Assembly (NCBI GenBank): GCA_963969395.1
Contig: OZ017804.1
Location: forward strand, 1,240,001 to 1,304,000
Direction: 5' to 3'
Source: Pseudoscleropodium purum
Lineage: Eukaryota > Streptophyta > Bryopsida > Hypnales > Brachytheciaceae
DNA length: 64,000 nt
The position numbers were made by a program, and so were the translations under genes. The notes under the pieces are model-generated. The model was not told the DNA's origin, did no database searches, and saw only the letters and a list, made by a program, of their open reading frames with translations. Positions 61,701 through 64,000 of the stretch are shown piece after piece (position 1 is the stretch's first letter; each line of letters opens with the position of its first letter).

Positions 61701-64000
61701 TCATGGAATTGAAAACCCCCAATCCCAATGGTTGTAATGTTGTAATAAAAAATCTAATCCCTATGTTTTTATTTTTTTTCAAAAATATTGAAAATTGAAT
61801 TAAATAAAGGACTTCAAAGTTTGTCTTAGAGTAGAAATTCAATAGCAACCTGGAAACTCCCACAAACTAAAATTCCTCATAACTTTTGACTCATTCATCA
61901 ACATAAAATGAGTCAAAGCTTACCAAGTATATATAAATCTAAAGAACAAATTTCAAATTTTAATTTCTTAAAAAAATTGATTTTTGAAGAAGTTTTTTTT
62001 GCTGCCTATTGAGCAATTAAAAGTACATATCATACCATAACTTTTTAAGCATGTAGTCAAAAGTTATGAAAATTATTGGGACTTAAATCTACTCCTTGGG
62101 CACATGTTGTATTAAACTTTCAAGGAAAAAAAATAAAAACTCCATTCGTGGTGAACTGCCCAAATTTTCTATATTGCCAAAAAACGCAATTTAGGCATTT
62201 TGAGGTTAATGTACATAAGTTCAATTGCAACATAATTAGCAAGTTTGGTAGCCAAGTTACCGGAATAATGTTTTTGCTTCAAAGTTTGTACCATGCCATG
62301 CAGCTTCTCCTTCAATTGACAATGCCACCCAAAATATTCTAAATAGGTTGGATTTAATTTTTGTAGTTTAATAAAAAAAATTCCTAAAGTTGATGCAATT
62401 ATAAAAAAATATACAATGCTTTGTTTCTATATATAACATATGTATTATGTATACAAACTAAAATTTACTTTGAAGAGTGAAAAATCAACTAAAAACATAA
62501 CAACTTAGAGAGTGCACTTATTGTGCTTTTCTAAATCTATGTGCATTCAAAGGATATTTAGAGAGAGAATATGAAATATTTCAAATGTTTCAATAATATT
62601 TCATAAATTTGGATATTTATAGAATAATCACTATCTTTGCACTAATATGATTCTTAAAACTTTTGCACAATGCCCTTTCCAAGCATGACAAAGTATTGAT
62701 ACATGACCAAGAAAAAGTACTTACCACTAGATCTCAAGTCTCCACACCAAAAATCCTTCAACTTTCTCTTTGAATTGTTAGTTGGTCAATATAGAACATT
62801 GAAGGACGCAATATTCTATACAATAATATACAAAAGGATTATACAAGAAATTCTTATAGCTATTATTTCTTAAGTCCAATTTCTTTGTTTTGGAACAATG
62901 TAGATTCAAAAGCAACAAATTTCCATTTACAAGAGGTCACAATTTACCTTTTTATTTTAAGATACCCTCATTGTCATCAATTTGTAAAATTTCCTTGTAT
63001 AAAATTTTGTATAAAAATCTTTAGAAGGTTTGTAGAAGTTTGAAGATCTGTTATATTTAATTATACATATATACATACATGTATGAATATGAATTAGTAA
63101 TAGATGTTAAGATGTGAGTGGAATTCCTCCCAAAGAATAAGGTGATTACATTGGTAATACCAACAATAAAAAACGACATGAATTAGACTAACTATTAATA
63201 TAGCAACAATGTTTGCAATTGTAAATAGCACGAGTCCTTCTATCAAAAATAACTTTACAATCTACAAAACCAATTACATATTGCTAGACAAATCAAAATC
63301 TAAGATCCAACAATTGAATATGTCTATCAATCTCAAACAAAGAACAACTTTGTAATTGAAGAAGCATTTGCTGAGTAAATATGGAGAGAGTAGAACAAAC
63401 AAATAAATGTGTGCTTTAGAAACATTGATCTAAAATATTTTGGGTTTTAAGAAGCTTAAATATAGTAACTAACCTTGACCAACCAATCCATACTTTTTTA
63501 TTATTGCTTCCAATCTTCTATTGGCCTTTACAAAGTTAAGGCTTGTAAACCTCAGTAACACCTGCATGTCTTCAACGAGAATGTGCACGTAAGAAAATCA
63601 TTATGATAGAATCCATAAAATACTATAATAAAACTAAAAATAATACTTTCTTCTAAGATTGTGTAAAGAGAAAGAAAAAAACCTGTTTAAATGAAGGCAT
63701 GGATTGAAGCAACAAGGTACAATGTTGAGCACCCCGAGACAAATGCACCACATTTGGGTGGTCTATTGAGAATCCATAGAGGCAATGACACGAGTAGGTG
63801 CAAAACCCCACACATTGGATGCTAGAGCATTGCCGAAATATTGAGATTTCCATGATCAAATGGCACAATAAAGCTTGTGCCCTAAAAATGAGAAATTGAT
63901 ATGCATTCCAATGACTTCCGGCCTCGTGCAGAAGACTATAAGCTTACGCTTGGTGCTTTCCTGATGGCTGTGTTAAGACCATTTCAATGTGGGTTGCTTC
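58775..64000 (-). CDS. Single-pass membrane protein, 3' part; HAP2/GCS1-like juxtamembrane pattern (partial)
   Basis: The 5' end is off the right edge. Phase-consistent exons are 63948-64000, 63683-63881, 63474-63561, then (join uncertain) about 62725-62767, 60715-60880, 60399-60610, and the last exon 58775-60180 ending in TAG. The outside part has Cys clusters (SIQCVGFCTYSCHCLYGF). Next come four cysteines (ECRDCPSDTIWGCYVTKSC), a ~24-residue hydrophobic span (VVIVALGVVFFFIAFLMSLF), a Cys-rich inner segment (WPCTCF, CLFCCML), a ~120-residue Lys/Glu/Ala helix region, a PSPPHSPPPPPPSP run and a Gln/Tyr/Gly tail (YGQQGRFGQTQQESFGQF). The C-x2-C-x7-C-x5-C spacing before the membrane recalls the gamete fusogen HAP2/GCS1, but no HAP2 ectodomain motif was recognised in the visible exons. 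The gene is real with good confidence; its identity is open. A TTAA element lies in one intron. Confidence 0.6.
61263..62209 (+). mobile_element. TTAA-flanked TIR element, B family, copy 3 (intronic)
   Basis: 947 bp between TTAA at 61263-61266 and TTAA at 62206-62209, with ends CCCCTAAATG and CATTTTGAGG. It is highly similar throughout to the copy at 42367. It sits, in the opposite orientation to transcription, within the intron between exons 60715-60880 and about 62725-62767 of the membrane-protein gene. It has no ORF. Confidence 0.87.

Noticed and set aside
58775..64000. Firm assignment of the membrane protein as HAP2/GCS1
   Set aside because: Only the cysteine spacing before the span and the single-span layout fit. 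No diagnostic ectodomain motif was recognised, and the 5' exons are outside the window.

Overview
The window looks like nuclear DNA from a land plant or close streptophyte relative that makes flagellated sperm (bryophyte, lycophyte, fern, cycad/Ginkgo or charophyte grade). Three things point there: a multi-exon gene for the ciliary-tip protein CEP104/FAP256, which flowering plants lack because they have no cilia; a plant-style CACTA transposon with a clean 3-bp target duplication; and AAACCCTAA telo-box motifs upstream of the CEP104 gene. The species cannot be named from the sequence. Most of the window is very AT-rich, gene-poor and repeat-laden. No tRNA, rRNA or CRISPR array was seen.

Layout. 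1-18.4 kb is AT-rich repeat territory: one copy of a ~2.2 kb dispersed repeat (3.7-5.9 kb), several ~0.65-0.95 kb elements with TTAA-CCCCTAAA...TTTAGGGG-TTAA ends (6.6-7.6, 10.3-11.9, 13.9-15.2 kb), a 12-bp-period minisatellite (12.2 kb) and a large imperfect hairpin (15.5-16.8 kb). 18.4-25.1 kb is a sharply different, more GC-rich island with many short pentanucleotide arrays, ending in a purine-rich tract. It holds at most one weakly supported first exon. 25.1-28.9 kb is a decayed retroelement on the minus strand, with gag-like ORF1 remnants followed by a reverse transcriptase. 28.9-46 kb is again repeat-dominated: a non-autonomous CACTA element, the second, inverted copy of the 2.2 kb repeat, a short MITE, a TA microsatellite and three clustered TTAA elements.

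The two convincing protein genes are in the last 18 kb, both on the minus strand. The CEP104/FAP256 gene (46178-56077) can be reconstructed as 16 exons with consistent reading phases, giving about 1297 residues: an N-terminal jelly-roll-type domain, a pair of UVR-like coiled motifs, a very long Asn/Lys-rich linker in one 2-kb exon, and a C-terminal TOG domain. Upstream of it, and running off the right edge, is the 3' part of a gene (58775 to beyond 64000) for a single-pass membrane protein. It has four spaced cysteines just before the membrane span, a Cys-rich and Lys/Glu/Ala-rich cytoplasmic region, and a Pro- then Gln/Tyr/Gly-rich tail. Its cysteine-membrane arrangement recalls the gamete fusogen HAP2/GCS1, but the extracellular exons visible here do not confirm that.

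If the membrane protein is gametic, the two genes would both act in sperm, one at the flagellar tip and one at the cell surface. The main novelty candidates are the piggyBac-like TTAA element family in a plant-like genome, the Asn-rich CEP104 variant, and the unidentified membrane protein.
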